Positions 55,403 to 64,000 of a DNA stretch of 64,000 nucleotides are shown one piece after another (the first letter of the stretch is position 1; every line of letters starts with the position of its first letter). A program made the translations under genes and the position numbers. The notes under the pieces were generated by a model that was not told where the DNA came from, did no database searches, and was given only the letters and a program-made list of their open reading frames with translations. The stretch comes from Larkinella arboricola (lineage in GTDB: Bacteria; Bacteroidota; Bacteroidia; Cytophagales; Spirosomataceae), in assembly GCF_003259745.1 (NCBI RefSeq), contig NZ_QLMC01000001.1, forward strand, positions 186,001 through 250,000. Reading direction: 5' to 3'.

Positions 55403-57373
55403 ATGATCGACGTATTAGAAGAACAAGAAACCGGAACCAAACTGGAGTCCAAAATTCCGGAAGGCCCACTGGCTGACAAGTGGACCAAACATAAATTTAA
55501 CCTAAAGCTGGTAAACCCGGCTAACAAGCGGAAATACGAGATTATCGTTGTTGGAACGGGTCTGGCTGGCGCTTCGGCGGCTGCTACACTGGCGGAGTTG
55601 GGGTATAATGTAAAAGCATTCTGCTTCCAGGACAGCCCCCGCCGGGCACATAGTATTGCGGCCCAGGGCGGTATTAACGCAGCAAAAAATTACCAGAACG
55701 ACGGCGACAGCGTTTTCCGGCTGTTCTACGATACCATTAAAGGGGGTGACTACCGGGCCCGCGAAGCCAACGTTCACCGTCTGGCTGAAGTGAGTGTGAG
55801 CATCATCGACCAGTGTGTGGCGCAGGGTGTACCGTTTGCCCGCGAGTACGGCGGGGCGCTGGCCAACCGTTCCTTCGGGGGGGCGCAGGTTTCCCGGACG
55901 TTCTACGCACGGGGCCAGACGGGGCAGCAGTTGTTGTTGGGGGCCTACAGCGCTCTGAGCCGGCAGGTTGCCAACGGGAAAGTGAAACTGTTCCCACGGA
56001 CCGAAATGCTTGACCTGGTGGTGGAAGGCGGAAAAGCCCGCGGAATCATTACCCGGAATCTCATCACCGGTAAAATAGAAGCCCATTCCGCTCATGCGGT
56101 GCTGCTTTGTACGGGTGGCTACGGAAACGTATTCTATCTGTCGACCAACGCGATGGGCTCGAACACGACGGCCATCTGGCGGGCGCACAAAAAAGGCGCT
56201 CTGTTTGGAAACCCGTGTTTCACCCAGATTCACCCGACCTGTATTCCGGTAAAAGGTAACTACCAGTCGAAACTGACCCTGATGTCGGAATCGCTGCGGA
56301 ACGACGGACGGGTGTGGGTCCCGAAAACAAAGGAAATGGCCGAGAAAGTCCGCAAGGGCGAACTCAAGGCGAAAGATATCAAAGAAGAAGACCGCGATTA
56401 CTTCCTGGAACGCCGGTATCCATCCTTCGGTAACCTGGTGCCGCGTGACGTAGCTTCGCGGAACGCCAAAATGGTGTGCGACGAAGGCCGGGGGGTAGCA
56501 CCGACGGGTCTGGCGGTTTATCTTGATTTTGCTGATGCCATCAAACGCGACGGTCGGAAGGTCATCGAAGCCAAATACGGTAACCTCTTCGAGATGTACG
56601 AGAAAATCGTGGACGACGATCCGTACGAAACGCCGATGAAAATTTACCCCGCTGTTCACTACACGATGGGTGGTTTGTGGGTCGATTATAACCTGATGAC
56701 GAACATTCCGGGCCTGTACGCCCTGGGTGAAGCCAACTTCTCCGATCACGGAGCCAACCGGCTGGGCGCTTCGGCGCTGATGCAGGGGCTGGCCGACGGC
56801 TATTTCGTGATTCCTTATACGCTGGGTGATTACCTCGCTACCATTGGTCCGGCGGATAAACTGCCGGTCGATCATGCCGTCTTTAAGGAAGCCGAAAACG
56901 GGGTTAAGGAGACCATCAACCGGATGCTGTCGATCAAAGGCGAGAAAACCGCCGAAGAACTGCACCGGCAACTCGGCCACATTATGTGGGAGTACTGCGG
57001 TATGGCCCGTAATGAGGAAGGACTGATTAAGGCCCGGAAACTGATTCAGGAGTTGAAGGAAGAGTTCTGGAGCAATCTGCGGATTACGGGTACTGACCAA
57101 GAACTGAACCCGGCGCTGGAGCAGGCATCCCGCGTGGCCGACTTTATCGAGCTGGGCGCGCTGATGGTTGAAGATGCGCTGAACCGCAACGAATCCTGTG
57201 GAGGTCACTTCCGGGAAGAATACTCGACTGAAGACGGTGAAGCCAGACGTGACGACGAACACTACACGTACGTAGCCGCCTGGCAATACAAAGGCCCGAA
57301 TCAGCCGGAAAAACTGCACAAGGAAAATCTGGTTTTCGAAACCGTTAAGCTGACGCAGCGGAGTTATAAATAA
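55403..57373 (+). CDS. sdhA: Succinate dehydrogenase / fumarate reductase flavoprotein subunit
   Basis: A 656-aa FAD enzyme. The FAD-binding motif is [20 protein letters not shown]; the covalent flavin His is in [20 protein letters not shown]; substrate residues are in QIHPTCIPV and [34 protein letters not shown] is conserved. ATG 55403 is taken as start; a TTG at 55379 would add eight residues. The N-terminal tail of about 45 residues is longer than in E. coli, as usual in this phylum. It is flanked by sdhC (42 nt) and sdhB (60 nt). Confidence 0.95.
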   Translation: MIDVLEEQETGTKLESKIPEGPLADKWTKHKFNLKLVNPANKRKYEIIVVGTGLAGASAAATLAELGYNVKAFCFQDSPRRAHSIAAQGGINAAKNYQNDGDSVFRLFYDTIKGGDYRAREANVHRLAEVSVSIIDQCVAQGVPFAREYGGALANRSFGGAQVSRTFYARGQTGQQLLLGAYSALSRQVANGKVKLFPRTEMLDLVVEGGKARGIITRNLITGKIEAHSAHAVLLCTGGYGNVFYLSTNAMGSNTTAIWRAHKKGALFGNPCFTQIHPTCIPVKGNYQSKLTLMSESLRNDGRVWVPKTKEMAEKVRKGELKAKDIKEEDRDYFLERRYPSFGNLVPRDVASRNAKMVCDEGRGVAPTGLAVYLDFADAIKRDGRKVIEAKYGNLFEMYEKIVDDDPYETPMKIYPAVHYTMGGLWVDYNLMTNIPGLYALGEANFSDHGANRLGASALMQGLADGYFVIPYTLGDYLATIGPADKLPVDHAVFKEAENGVKETINRMLSIKGEKTAEELHRQLGHIMWEYCGMARNEEGLIKARKLIQELKEEFWSNLRITGTDQELNPALEQASRVADFIELGALMVEDALNRNESCGGHFREEYSTEDGEARRDDEHYTYVAAWQYKGPNQPEKLHKENLVFETVKLTQRSYK

Positions 57374-57433
57374 GGTTAAAGGTAAAGTGGACGGTGTAAG
57401 TAGGTTGTGCTGTCCACTTAGACGCCAAACGAA

Positions 57434-58186
57434 ATGGATGTTACACTGAAAGTCTGGAGACAAAAAAATAGCCAAACACCGGGCAAAATGGTGGAATATA
57501 AATTGTCGGATATCTCCCCGGATATGTCTTTCCTGGAAATGTTCGACGTGTTGAACGAACAACTGGCGCACAAAGGCGACGAACCCGTTGCGTTCGACCA
57601 CGACTGTCGGGAGGGTATCTGCGGCATGTGCTCGATGTACATCAACGGTCGGCCACATGGTCCGCAAACGGGTACCACCACCTGCCAGTTGCACATGCGG
57701 AATTTCAACGATGGCGATACCATCGTGGTAGAACCCTGGCGGGCGCTGGCTTTCCCGGTCATTAAGGACCTGGTGGTGGATCGGGACGCGCTGGACCGTA
57801 TTGTACAGGCCGGTGGTTATGTTTCGGTCAATACGGGTTCTGCACCGGATGCCAACGAAATGCTGATTCCGCGTGAAATCGCTGAAGAAGCCATGGACGC
57901 TGCCCAGTGTATTGCCTGCGGAGCCTGCGTTGCGGCTTGTAAAAATGCCTCGGCAATGCTGTTCACGGCGGCTAAAGTTTCTCACCTGGCGGTATTGCCG
58001 CAAGGAAAGGCCGAACACAAACTGCGGGCCGAGCGGATGGTGGCTCAGATGGATGCCGAAGGATTTGGCGCCTGTTCGTTCACCGGTGCCTGCGCGGTTG
58101 AATGTCCTAAATCAATTTCGCTGGATCACATCGCCCGTCTGAATCGCGAGTATCTGGGGGCTAAATTAACGTCGAACAACGTATAG
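57434..58186 (+). CDS. sdhB: Succinate dehydrogenase / fumarate reductase iron-sulfur subunit
   Basis: A 250-aa protein with three clusters. The 2Fe-2S ligands are Cys58, Cys63, Cys66 and Cys84 ([10 protein letters not shown] ... TTTC). The C-terminal ferredoxin part has [15 protein letters not shown] and [15 protein letters not shown] for the 4Fe-4S and 3Fe-4S clusters. It passes electrons between the flavin and the hemes of SdhC. It is the last gene of the operon, before a terminator. Confidence 0.95.
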   Translation: MDVTLKVWRQKNSQTPGKMVEYKLSDISPDMSFLEMFDVLNEQLAHKGDEPVAFDHDCREGICGMCSMYINGRPHGPQTGTTTCQLHMRNFNDGDTIVVEPWRALAFPVIKDLVVDRDALDRIVQAGGYVSVNTGSAPDANEMLIPREIAEEAMDAAQCIACGACVAACKNASAMLFTAAKVSHLAVLPQGKAEHKLRAERMVAQMDAEGFGACSFTGACAVECPKSISLDHIARLNREYLGAKLTSNNV

Positions 58187-58210
58187 GTTTTTCGGCGTAA
58201 CAATAAATAG

Positions 58211-58240
58211 ACGCCCGGCCCCTCAGGTCGGGCGTTTTTT
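58211..58240 (+). terminator. Terminator of sdhCAB
   Basis: A GC-rich 7-bp stem (58211-58217 / 58229-58235) with possible inner pairs is followed by T6. Confidence 0.8.
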
Positions 58241-58266
58241 ATGGCGTTGAACCTCAGAAATAGTGG

Positions 58267-58274
58267 TACTTTTG
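58267..58274 (+). promoter_or_regulatory. -7 element of hisIE
   Basis: TACTTTTG matches TAnnTTTG fully, 60 nt before the hisIE ATG. A TTG at 58247-58249 is 17 nt upstream, slightly short of the usual spacing. Confidence 0.5.
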
Positions 58275-58334
58275 CAAAAAAATCTGCTTAGCTGGCGGTA
58301 GTCAATACCGTAACAGTTTGCATCTGGCAGCAAT

Positions 58335-58934
58335 ATGAAGATTGATTTTACTAAAAATACCGATGGCCTGGTCCCCGCCGTCATTCAGGATGCCGAAACG
58401 GGCAAAGTGCTGATGCTCGGCTACATGAACCAGGAAGCGTACGACAAAACGCAGCAGGAAGGCGTGGTGACGTTTTACAGCCGTAGCAAACAACGGCTCT
58501 GGACCAAGGGCGAAACCTCCAATAACTTCCTGCACGTCAGGGAAATCAGGGTGGATTGCGACGGCGACACGCTCCTGATTAAAGCGCAACCCGCCGGTCC
58601 GACCTGTCATACCGGAGCCGATACCTGCTTTAACGAAGTCAATCAGGGCAAAGGGTTGTTTCTCAATTACCTGCAAGCCGTGATTCGTGACCGGAAGCAA
58701 AACCCGACCGAAGGGTCTTATACGGCTTCGCTTTTCAAAAAAGGCGTTAATAAAATTGCTCAGAAAGTAGGGGAGGAGGCCGTTGAACTGGTCATTGAAG
58801 CTAAAGACGCCAACGACGATCTGTTCAAGGGCGAAGCCGCTGACCTGCTGTACCACTACCTGATCCTGCTCGAACAAAAAAATATTGATCTGGACGACAT
58901 CATTGCGGTATTGCAGCAGCGACACGCAAAATAG
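58335..58934 (+). CDS. hisIE: Bifunctional phosphoribosyl-AMP cyclohydrolase / phosphoribosyl-ATP pyrophosphatase
   Basis: A 199-aa enzyme for two steps of histidine synthesis. Residues about 1-105 are HisI (VLMLGYMNQEAYDKT; RLWTKGETSNNFLHV; metal Cys/Asp in VDCDGDTLLI and PTCHTGADTCF). Residues about 110-199 are HisE (KIAQKVGEEAVELVIEAKDA; EAADLLYHYLILLEQK). The fusion order is standard. No other his genes are adjacent, so the pathway is dispersed or starts beyond view. Confidence 0.95.
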   Translation: MKIDFTKNTDGLVPAVIQDAETGKVLMLGYMNQEAYDKTQQEGVVTFYSRSKQRLWTKGETSNNFLHVREIRVDCDGDTLLIKAQPAGPTCHTGADTCFNEVNQGKGLFLNYLQAVIRDRKQNPTEGSYTASLFKKGVNKIAQKVGEEAVELVIEAKDANDDLFKGEAADLLYHYLILLEQKNIDLDDIIAVLQQRHAK

Positions 58935-59031
58935 GACGTTAAACAATGCGCAAACGTTTCCGGTTTGAAGATTGGAGTTGCCTGTTTTTTCATACAACTT
59001 TAGTCCTCAAATATTAAACACAAAACGCATT

Positions 59032-59373
59032 ATGGGCCTTATCATACGCATTCTGATCAGTGCCGTTGCGGTATTGATTGCCAGTTATGTATTAAGATCA
59101 TTCGGCGTGTACGTCGACGGTTTTGGTACGGCGGTCATTGTCGCCATTGTACTGGGTTTGTTAAACGCCGTTCTCAAACCAATTTTAGTCATCCTGACCA
59201 TTCCCATTACGATCCTGACGCTGGGATTATTTTACCTCGTCATTAACGTTCTGATGGTCTATCTGGCGGCTTCGCTGGTGGGTGGTTTCCGCGTCGACAA
59301 CTTTATCGGGGCGTTGTTATTCAGTATCATCGTGTCGGTGGTCAGCAGCATCATCGGCTCCATTGTTGATTAA
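59032..59373 (+). CDS. Small four-helix membrane protein (phage holin family IV / DUF360-like)
   Basis: A 113-aa hydrophobic protein with four helices (IIRILISAVAVLIASYVL, GFGTAVIVAIVLGLLNAVL, PILVILTIPITILTLGLFYL, and a Gly/Ser-rich last helix). The motif LGLLNAVLKPILVILTIPIT is typical of PF04020, a family labelled mycobacterial phage holin-like but found as an ordinary chromosomal protein in many phyla. No phage gene is near, so a lytic role is not supported. ATG 59032 is chosen over a frame start 60 nt upstream. Confidence 0.88.
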   Translation: MGLIIRILISAVAVLIASYVLRSFGVYVDGFGTAVIVAIVLGLLNAVLKPILVILTIPITILTLGLFYLVINVLMVYLAASLVGGFRVDNFIGALLFSIIVSVVSSIIGSIVD

Positions 59374-59396
59374 TTAACGCGGTAGAAAATAAACAG

Positions 59397-59424
59397 GCCA
59401 GACCCGTGTGGTCTGGCTTTTTTG
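59397..59424 (+). terminator. Terminator after the four-helix protein gene
   Basis: An 8-bp stem (59397-59404 / 59410-59417) with a 5-nt loop is followed by a T run. Confidence 0.85.
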
Positions 59425-59496
59425 CGTTCGACGGAAACGGTATTTTAATAACCTTTTAGAGGGCAGCGGGTTATTTCTCATAAAACCGTTCTTCCC

Positions 59497-60273
59497 ATGA
59501 AACGTCTTATTCTTCCGATACTGGCTTTATCTCTTGGCATTACAGCCGCTTTCGGGCAGTGTAATCCGCCAACTCCCGCGCAGAATGCCGCTTACGAAAA
59601 GGTGGTGAAAGAACTGCAAAATCAATTTCGGAATAATCCGCCCGCGGGCGATTGGCAGGTATTTGATGAACGGAGTTCGCTGGGCAAACTGGAATTGAGC
59701 GACGAATACGGTAAAATCTTCCGGATTTGTGGTGATCGCTATGACTTGACTTTCCTGCAAACTTCGGCGGCTAACCGGCAGAAAGCCCGGGCCGACAGCG
59801 CCAAGGCCATTGGAGATACCACCACACAGCAGCAGCATTCGCTGGTGATGAATACGGATTCGGTTTACCGCGAAGCCGATCCAAACCGGGCCACCGATCT
59901 GGCAAAATCAACCGTTGATATAAACGTAGAAATGAATGCAGGCAACTACCGCTTGGAAGAACCCCTTAGCAACCGGTTTGTGGAGTCGTACAAAACAATT
60001 GCCGTCAATGGCGCACCGCTTGCGCTTCAGATTACGCTGAAACCCAACGAAAGCGGTATTGCCGCCCGGCCCGAAACCGTAGTGCTGCTTGGCAACTGGA
60101 AGAATAATTTACAGAAAAACCCGAAAGGAGATAAATTGTATCATTACTCGTACAAAAAGGGCGGTACGCTGATCGAAAACCTGGTTGTAACCATAAAAGC
60201 GCCCTTTGACGTTGCCAGCGAAATCGTGAAGCAAGTCGACTGGAAAGCAATCAGTGCAACGCTCACAAAGTAG
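59497..60273 (+). CDS. Secreted protein of unknown function
   Basis: A 258-aa exported protein with signal peptide MKRLILPILALSLGITAAFG. The mature part has a helical N-terminus (NAAYEKVVKELQNQF) and three Cys residues in total, a hydrophilic middle with a DTTTQQQHS stretch and a beta-rich end (VVLLGNWKNNL; GTLIENLVVTIKAPFDVASE). No family was recognised. It is 38 nt upstream of the LOG gene and may share its transcript. Confidence 0.6.
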   Translation: MKRLILPILALSLGITAAFGQCNPPTPAQNAAYEKVVKELQNQFRNNPPAGDWQVFDERSSLGKLELSDEYGKIFRICGDRYDLTFLQTSAANRQKARADSAKAIGDTTTQQQHSLVMNTDSVYREADPNRATDLAKSTVDINVEMNAGNYRLEEPLSNRFVESYKTIAVNGAPLALQITLKPNESGIAARPETVVLLGNWKNNLQKNPKGDKLYHYSYKKGGTLIENLVVTIKAPFDVASEIVKQVDWKAISATLTK

Positions 60274-60311
60274 ATGAATTGAAATGACGATTTGCCATTG
60301 TATTTTGCGGC

Positions 60312-60866
60312 ATGAAAAGTATTGTCGTTTATTGCGGTTCTAACCCGGGTGTAAATCCGGCTTATAGAGAAGCTGCTCGGAAGCTGGGCGAACAATTTGC
60401 GGAAAAGGAAATCCGGCTTATTTACGGGGGCGGTAACATCGGTTTGATGGGTGCTATCGCCGATACCGTCCTGTCGAACGGCGGGGAGGTAACCGGTGTT
60501 ATCCCGAATTTTCTGGCCGCTCTGGAGGTGGCCCACAACACACTCACTGAACTGCACTTCGTCGAAACCATGCACGAACGGAAGTTCAAAATGGTGCAAC
60601 TGGCTAAAGCCGTTATTGCACTACCGGGTGGGTATGGCACATTTGATGAGTTATTTGAGATCCTGACCTGGCGTCAGCTCAAGCTTTACGAGGGACCTAT
60701 CGGTCTCCTTAATATCAACGGTTTTTATGACCTGTTGCTCCAGCAACTGGATCGAATGGTGGATGATGGTTTCCTGAAAGCCGAAAATCGGGAATTACTT
60801 ATTGTCGCGGAAACGGCCGAAGAGTTGCTGGCGAAGATAGAAGCCGTCTGGGAGCAGGAAGTTTAA
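60312..60866 (+). CDS. LOG family protein (TIGR00730, nucleoside 5'-monophosphate phosphoribohydrolase type)
   Basis: A 184-aa Rossmann-like protein with the full LOG signature: VYCGSNPGVNPAY, IYGGGNIGLMG (residues about 37-47), MHERKFKM and PGGYGTFDE (105-113). Enzymes of this family release the base from (often N6-modified) AMP; some make cytokinins, most bacterial copies have an unknown physiological substrate. Its last 4 nt overlap the end of the convergent small membrane protein gene. Confidence 0.92.
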   Translation: MKSIVVYCGSNPGVNPAYREAARKLGEQFAEKEIRLIYGGGNIGLMGAIADTVLSNGGEVTGVIPNFLAALEVAHNTLTELHFVETMHERKFKMVQLAKAVIALPGGYGTFDELFEILTWRQLKLYEGPIGLLNINGFYDLLLQQLDRMVDDGFLKAENRELLIVAETAEELLAKIEAVWEQEV

Positions 60867-61087
60867 ATGTCGTAATCGGTTGGGCTGGCAAACTGTGCAA
60901 ACAGGAAAAAGAGGAAAACGGCTAAAAATAACCACCCCAGCATCAGCCCTTTGGTTAAATAATCAAACCCAACAGTAAGCCCAAGCAGACACAAAAGCAC
61001 GTTGACGATCCGGTGAATGAGATCACGGTAGGACGACACGGCAGGAAACGGCATCTGCTTCTTTTTCCTTTTTCTGAAAGGGTCCAT
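60863..61087 (-). CDS. Small two-helix membrane protein
   Basis: A 74-aa protein starting MDPFRKRKKKQ (ATG 61087; the longer frame starts at a TTG). A basic N-terminus is followed by helices at about 26-44 and 47-66 (IVNVLLCLLGLTVGFDYLTK; LMLGWLFLAVFLFFLFAQF). No family was recognised. The 3' ends of this gene and of the LOG gene overlap by 4 nt. Confidence 0.65.
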   Translation of the reverse strand: MDPFRKRKKKQMPFPAVSSYRDLIHRIVNVLLCLLGLTVGFDYLTKGLMLGWLFLAVFLFFLFAQFASPTDYDI

Positions 61088-61281
61088 CTGTAGCAAAAAT
61101 TACGGATATAAATTTGGTGAAATTATTTTTATATATAAGGGGCCGTGCAATCGATTTTAGAAATATTTTATAGCAAAAAATAGGCCGCTTTACGAGTGTG
61201 GCATCCGAATTGAACGGATTGCTGGTAAATAATCCGTAGTACTTCTACGTTCTTATTCTATTAACCTCTACGCCGTTGTCA

Positions 61282-62859
61282 ATGAACCTTCGGATTTGTA
61301 CGCTGACTGGAATTTTGGGGCTAATCATGCCGTTAGCCTTTGCTCAGCAGAACGCTCCGTTAAAAGTCGAAAATCTGGGTAATCAGATTAATTCGGAATA
61401 CAACGAAGTCAATCCCGTTATTTCACCTGACGGGCGGACTTTATATTTCGCCCGCATTAGCCATCCGCAGAATACCCACGGTAACAAAGGCAGCCAGGAT
61501 ATCTGGTATGCGGAGTTGCTGGAGGGCGATCGCTGGAGTCCGGCGCGCCGGATGGCTGCTCCCCTTAATAAAGATGAGTACAACTGCGCCTACAGCATCA
61601 CGCCCGACGGCAATACGATGCTCATCAAGGGGGCTTATACAAACGGCAATTATGAAACCCGCGGCTTTTCGACCAGCAAACGAACCGCGAGTGGCTGGTC
61701 GCCCCCGCAAAAACTAAACATTCCCAATTACGAGCGCATGAGCAAAGGGCAGTACGACTGCGGCTATCTTTCGGCCGATGGGAAAGTGCTGGTCATGGCG
61801 TTCAGTGAGAAAAAGAACAGCAAGGAAGATGACATTTACGTCAGCTTTCGCCAGAAAGACGGTTCCTGGAGTAAACCGCTGAACCTGGGTCCGGAAGTAA
61901 ATACCGATGGAACCGAAACAACGCCTTTTCTGGCAGCCGACGGAGCCACCCTGTATTTTTCGAGTGATCGTCCGGGAGGGTCCGGCAGCAACGACATTTA
62001 CGTCTGCAAGCGGGTCGATAAGACCTGGAAGCACTGGTCAAAACCGGTGAATCTGGGCCCGGCAATCAACACCGACGGGTATGATGCCTATTACTCCGTG
62101 GCCGCTTCGGGCGAATATGCCTACATGACCAGTTTCAAAAATACGCTCGGCAAAGGCGATATTGTACGGATCAAGCTCCGCGATGAATCGAATCCCGAAG
62201 ACAAAACCGTTCCGGAAGAGGTTCGTCCCGATCCGGTGGTGTTGGTGAGCGGTAAAGTGATCGACCAGAAAACCGGCAAACCTGTTGAAGCCCGGGTGGT
62301 TTACCAAACCTTGCCCGATGGATCGGAAGCCGGTGAAGCCACGTCCGACCCGGTGACGGGCGAGTATAAAATTGTGTTGCCCTATGGCAAGAAATACAGT
62401 ATGCGGGCCGTAGCGCCCAATTTCATTGCCGAGGGAGGCAATATCGACCTGACCGAGGCCAAAGGCTTTCAGGAAATCAAAGGCAAGGAACTGAACCTGA
62501 TTCCGATTGAGGTTGGGCGGGCCGTGCGGCTGAACAACATTTTCTTCGATGTGGGGAAAGCCACCCTGCGCGACGAGTCGTTCCCGGAACTGGACCGGAT
62601 GGTGAACACATTTAACGAGAATCCGAAGCTAATCGTCGAAGTGGGTGGGCATACGGATAATACCGGATCGAACGAAATAAACCTGAAACTGTCGCAGGAC
62701 CGCGCCGATGCCGTCCGTGAATACTTTATCGGCAAGGGCATCGAACCCGACCGGGTTGGCAGCAAAGGGTACGGCGAAGCACGGCCGGTGGCCACCAACG
62801 ATACGGAAGAAGGGCGGCAGACGAACCGGCGCGTAGAATTTGTGATTAAGAAAAAATAG
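61282..62859 (+). CDS. OmpA family protein with PD40 repeats and carboxypeptidase-regulatory domain
   Basis: A 525-aa exported protein (signal ICTLTGILGLIMPLAFAQQ). PD40 propeller blades cover about 38-300 (NEVNPVISPDGRTLYFARIS-like; TETTPFLAADGATLYFSSDR), a carboxypeptidase-regulatory-like domain about 320-395 (VSGKVIDQKTGKPVEARVVY), and an OmpA domain about 405-525 (NNIFFDVGKATLRDESFPEL; VEVGGHTDNTGSNEINLKLS; NRRVEFVIKKK). It resembles the PorE-like protein at 11590 without the TPR part. It should bind peptidoglycan in the periplasm. ATG 61282 is used; a TTG lies 6 nt upstream. Confidence 0.85.
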   Translation: MNLRICTLTGILGLIMPLAFAQQNAPLKVENLGNQINSEYNEVNPVISPDGRTLYFARISHPQNTHGNKGSQDIWYAELLEGDRWSPARRMAAPLNKDEYNCAYSITPDGNTMLIKGAYTNGNYETRGFSTSKRTASGWSPPQKLNIPNYERMSKGQYDCGYLSADGKVLVMAFSEKKNSKEDDIYVSFRQKDGSWSKPLNLGPEVNTDGTETTPFLAADGATLYFSSDRPGGSGSNDIYVCKRVDKTWKHWSKPVNLGPAINTDGYDAYYSVAASGEYAYMTSFKNTLGKGDIVRIKLRDESNPEDKTVPEEVRPDPVVLVSGKVIDQKTGKPVEARVVYQTLPDGSEAGEATSDPVTGEYKIVLPYGKKYSMRAVAPNFIAEGGNIDLTEAKGFQEIKGKELNLIPIEVGRAVRLNNIFFDVGKATLRDESFPELDRMVNTFNENPKLIVEVGGHTDNTGSNEINLKLSQDRADAVREYFIGKGIEPDRVGSKGYGEARPVATNDTEEGRQTNRRVEFVIKKK

Positions 62860-62878
62860 CTCTAAAAGACTTTATCGA

Positions 62879-62917
62879 AAATGAAATGGCCCGGTTATAT
62901 GCCGGGCCATTTCATTT
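62879..62917. terminator. Perfect 16-bp bidirectional terminator
   Basis: Arms 62879-62894 and 62902-62917 pair exactly around a 7-nt loop between the convergent OmpA and Cys-cluster genes. Confidence 0.85.
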
Positions 62918-62939
62918 CTAAAGAAGGTAGGTATGGAAA

Positions 62940-63683
62940 TTAATCCAGTCCGGGCCGCTGAAAATTCCGTGCTTCCGGGAAGGCTTCTTCCATCTGTTGC
63001 CGGATGCGGCCGAGCAGCACCAGCATATCCAGCACATCATCGGTTTTCTCCGGATAATTTTCCAGCAGCGTGTGCCAGGCCAGTAATGACTGATCAACGC
63101 TCACCAGCACCAGTTTGGCTTTGCCGTTGAAATAAGCCTGAAGAGTGGGTGTACGATTCAGGCCGCTATTGACCTGTAGCGCCGATACAACCTTGACCGG
63201 GATCAGCGTACGGTACCATTTGATGATTTCCCAGGCGTCTTTTAGTTTATTCAGCAAATCGATGGCTTCCTGTTCTGTCCGTAGGCCCAGATTTGTTTCA
63301 AAAGCCTGTTGATGACCGGCTTGCTCCAGCAGGTTTTTTTCCTGCTTCAACCAGGCCGCCGTTTGACGAAGATAATCGTCGCACAACGCAGTCAGCGGGT
63401 TTCCGGCTGACTCTTTGGCGGGAGCAACGGCTTTTGTTTCTTCTTCGATGGCCCGGTGTTCCGGCAGGACACGTTGCTGGCGGGCTTTTTCGACATAGTT
63501 TTTGGTTAGTTCAAGGGTTTCCATCAACCGGCTCACCAGCGTTTCCGCATCCATACTCGACTGTTTTAACCCTTCCGGATGTTGCTTTGCAAAATTCTGG
63601 CACCGCTTGGTAAACGGGCAGCGTTCACACCAAGAATCGCAATAATTGTAAATGTTCGGTATCAGCTCCACTTCCTCTTTCAT
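62940..63683 (-). CDS. Cytosolic protein of unknown function with N-terminal Cys cluster
   Basis: A 247-aa protein without signal peptide. Four Cys at 15, 19, 22 and 28 (NYCDSWCERCPFTKRCQNFA) could hold zinc or an iron-sulfur cluster. The rest is mostly helical and charged (LVSRLMETLELTKNYVEKAR; AIDLLNKLKDAWEIIKWYRT; DVLDMLVLLGRIRQQMEEAF). I do not recognise a named family, though similar proteins seem common in Bacteroidota. It is a single gene. Confidence 0.65.
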   Translation of the reverse strand: MKEEVELIPNIYNYCDSWCERCPFTKRCQNFAKQHPEGLKQSSMDAETLVSRLMETLELTKNYVEKARQQRVLPEHRAIEEETKAVAPAKESAGNPLTALCDDYLRQTAAWLKQEKNLLEQAGHQQAFETNLGLRTEQEAIDLLNKLKDAWEIIKWYRTLIPVKVVSALQVNSGLNRTPTLQAYFNGKAKLVLVSVDQSLLAWHTLLENYPEKTDDVLDMLVLLGRIRQQMEEAFPEARNFQRPGLD

Positions 63684-64000
63684 GATTTACAGGTAGTTAC
63701 GGTTATTTGTGAATATGCTAAGACATCAGGAAAAACGAGTCGGTTCATATCTATTTGTGAATTTACGATTCTTGGTATAAAATACAAATTCCAGGCCATT
63801 TTTATGAATTTATATTCTGTTTGATGGATTTATTTTTACTAAACGTTTGGCAGGTGCAATAAAATTATTTTTTGCAGGAATAGTATTTTATTGAGGTTGT
63901 GTTGATAGGCAACCGGTTAATCAAACAAGAGTGGTATTAATGAAGGCGAAAAGTTATTTTTGAGAAATCCAGCTCCGCCCCGATGAACTATTCCTTCTTC
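63684..64000. other. AT-rich region at the right edge
   Basis: A 317-bp stretch with no clear gene. An ATG at 63983 opens a frame that runs off the edge (MNYSFF), so the next gene may start there; six codons are too few to judge. Confidence 0.35.

Noticed and set aside
57383-57420. Small hairpin between sdhA and sdhB
   Set aside because: An 8-bp stem with a 19-nt loop and no T run is weak; the operon is expected to be read through.
55502-58018. An 838-codon open frame on the minus strand opposite sdhA and sdhB
   Set aside because: It lies exactly antisense to two strongly conserved genes, has no signal peptide, domain or promoter, and its length follows from the GC-rich third codon positions of the sense genes.
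59032-59373. Holin-family label suggesting prophage
   Set aside because: No other phage gene is nearby, and this family is a common chromosomal membrane protein; it is flanked by hisIE and a terminator.

Overview
The window looks like chromosomal DNA of a Bacteroidota bacterium, most likely of the order Cytophagales (Spirosoma/Larkinella-like; this placement is inference from gene content, not from a search). The reasons are type IX secretion (T9SS) cargo with type A and type B C-terminal sorting domains, a PorE-like OmpA protein, ECF sigma factors next to membrane and outer-membrane partners, a B-type succinate dehydrogenase order C-A-B, RibBA and HisIE fusions, and several promoters of the Bacteroidota form TTG-N20-TAnnTTTG. 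No transposase, phage, CRISPR array or rRNA was seen. One tRNA (Gln, TTG) is present.

Layout. 1-0.8 kb: end of a CapD-type nucleotide-sugar dehydratase. 0.9-5.9 kb: a beta-oxidation operon (thiolase, FadJ-like multienzyme) followed by an M28 peptidase. 5.9-8.7 kb: a small outer-membrane barrel, then an ECF sigma factor with a TonB-C-terminal membrane partner. 8.7-14.1 kb: a VWA protein, a secreted protein and a PorE-like OmpA protein. 14.1-26.4 kb: two giant paralogous secreted proteins (1772 and 1920 aa) with a PQQ sugar-dehydrogenase propeller, PKD, Fn3, putative-Ig repeats, an unnamed repeated GYLD/GKGNG module and a T9SS tail; ispE lies between them. 26.8-32.5 kb: a redox and envelope cluster (oxidase subunit III, YceI, a b561-like four-helix protein, a Rieske lipoprotein, an ECF sigma factor with a membrane-barrel fusion, a COG4315-type lipoprotein). 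32.6-43 kb: housekeeping genes (ribBA, ybaB, glycosyltransferase, cold-shock protein, Gre-like protein, lysS, coaX), with a T9SS type B protein and an SPFH/ribbon-helix-helix operon. 43-52.7 kb: accessory genes (serine hydrolase, a Panacea/two-helix membrane protein pair, SGNH hydrolase, a third PQQ-type dehydrogenase, KPR, DinB, cupin, GNAT, SDR, MocR regulator). 53-64 kb: tRNA-Gln, fabD, sdhCAB, hisIE, a four-helix membrane protein, a LOG protein, a second OmpA/PD40 protein and a Cys-cluster protein.

How the parts relate. Many genes build or act on the cell envelope: T9SS cargo plus PorE-like factors, lipoproteins, and two sigma/anti-sigma-like loci. Convergent gene pairs are commonly separated by long perfect hairpins that can stop transcription from both sides. 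The best candidates for undescribed systems are (a) the Panacea/2TM pair at 44.6-45.4 kb, (b) the SPFH-RHH operon with an 11-bp phased palindromic operator touching its start codon, (c) the GYLD/GKGNG repeat module in the giant secreted dehydrogenases, (d) a MocR regulator with the same tandem hexamer operator at its own promoter and in front of a GNAT operon, and (e) the Rieske / b561-like / YceI trio. Coordinates of short sites were counted by eye and may be off by a base; start codons were moved to in-frame ATGs where the longer reading frame began with TTG or lacked a signal peptide.
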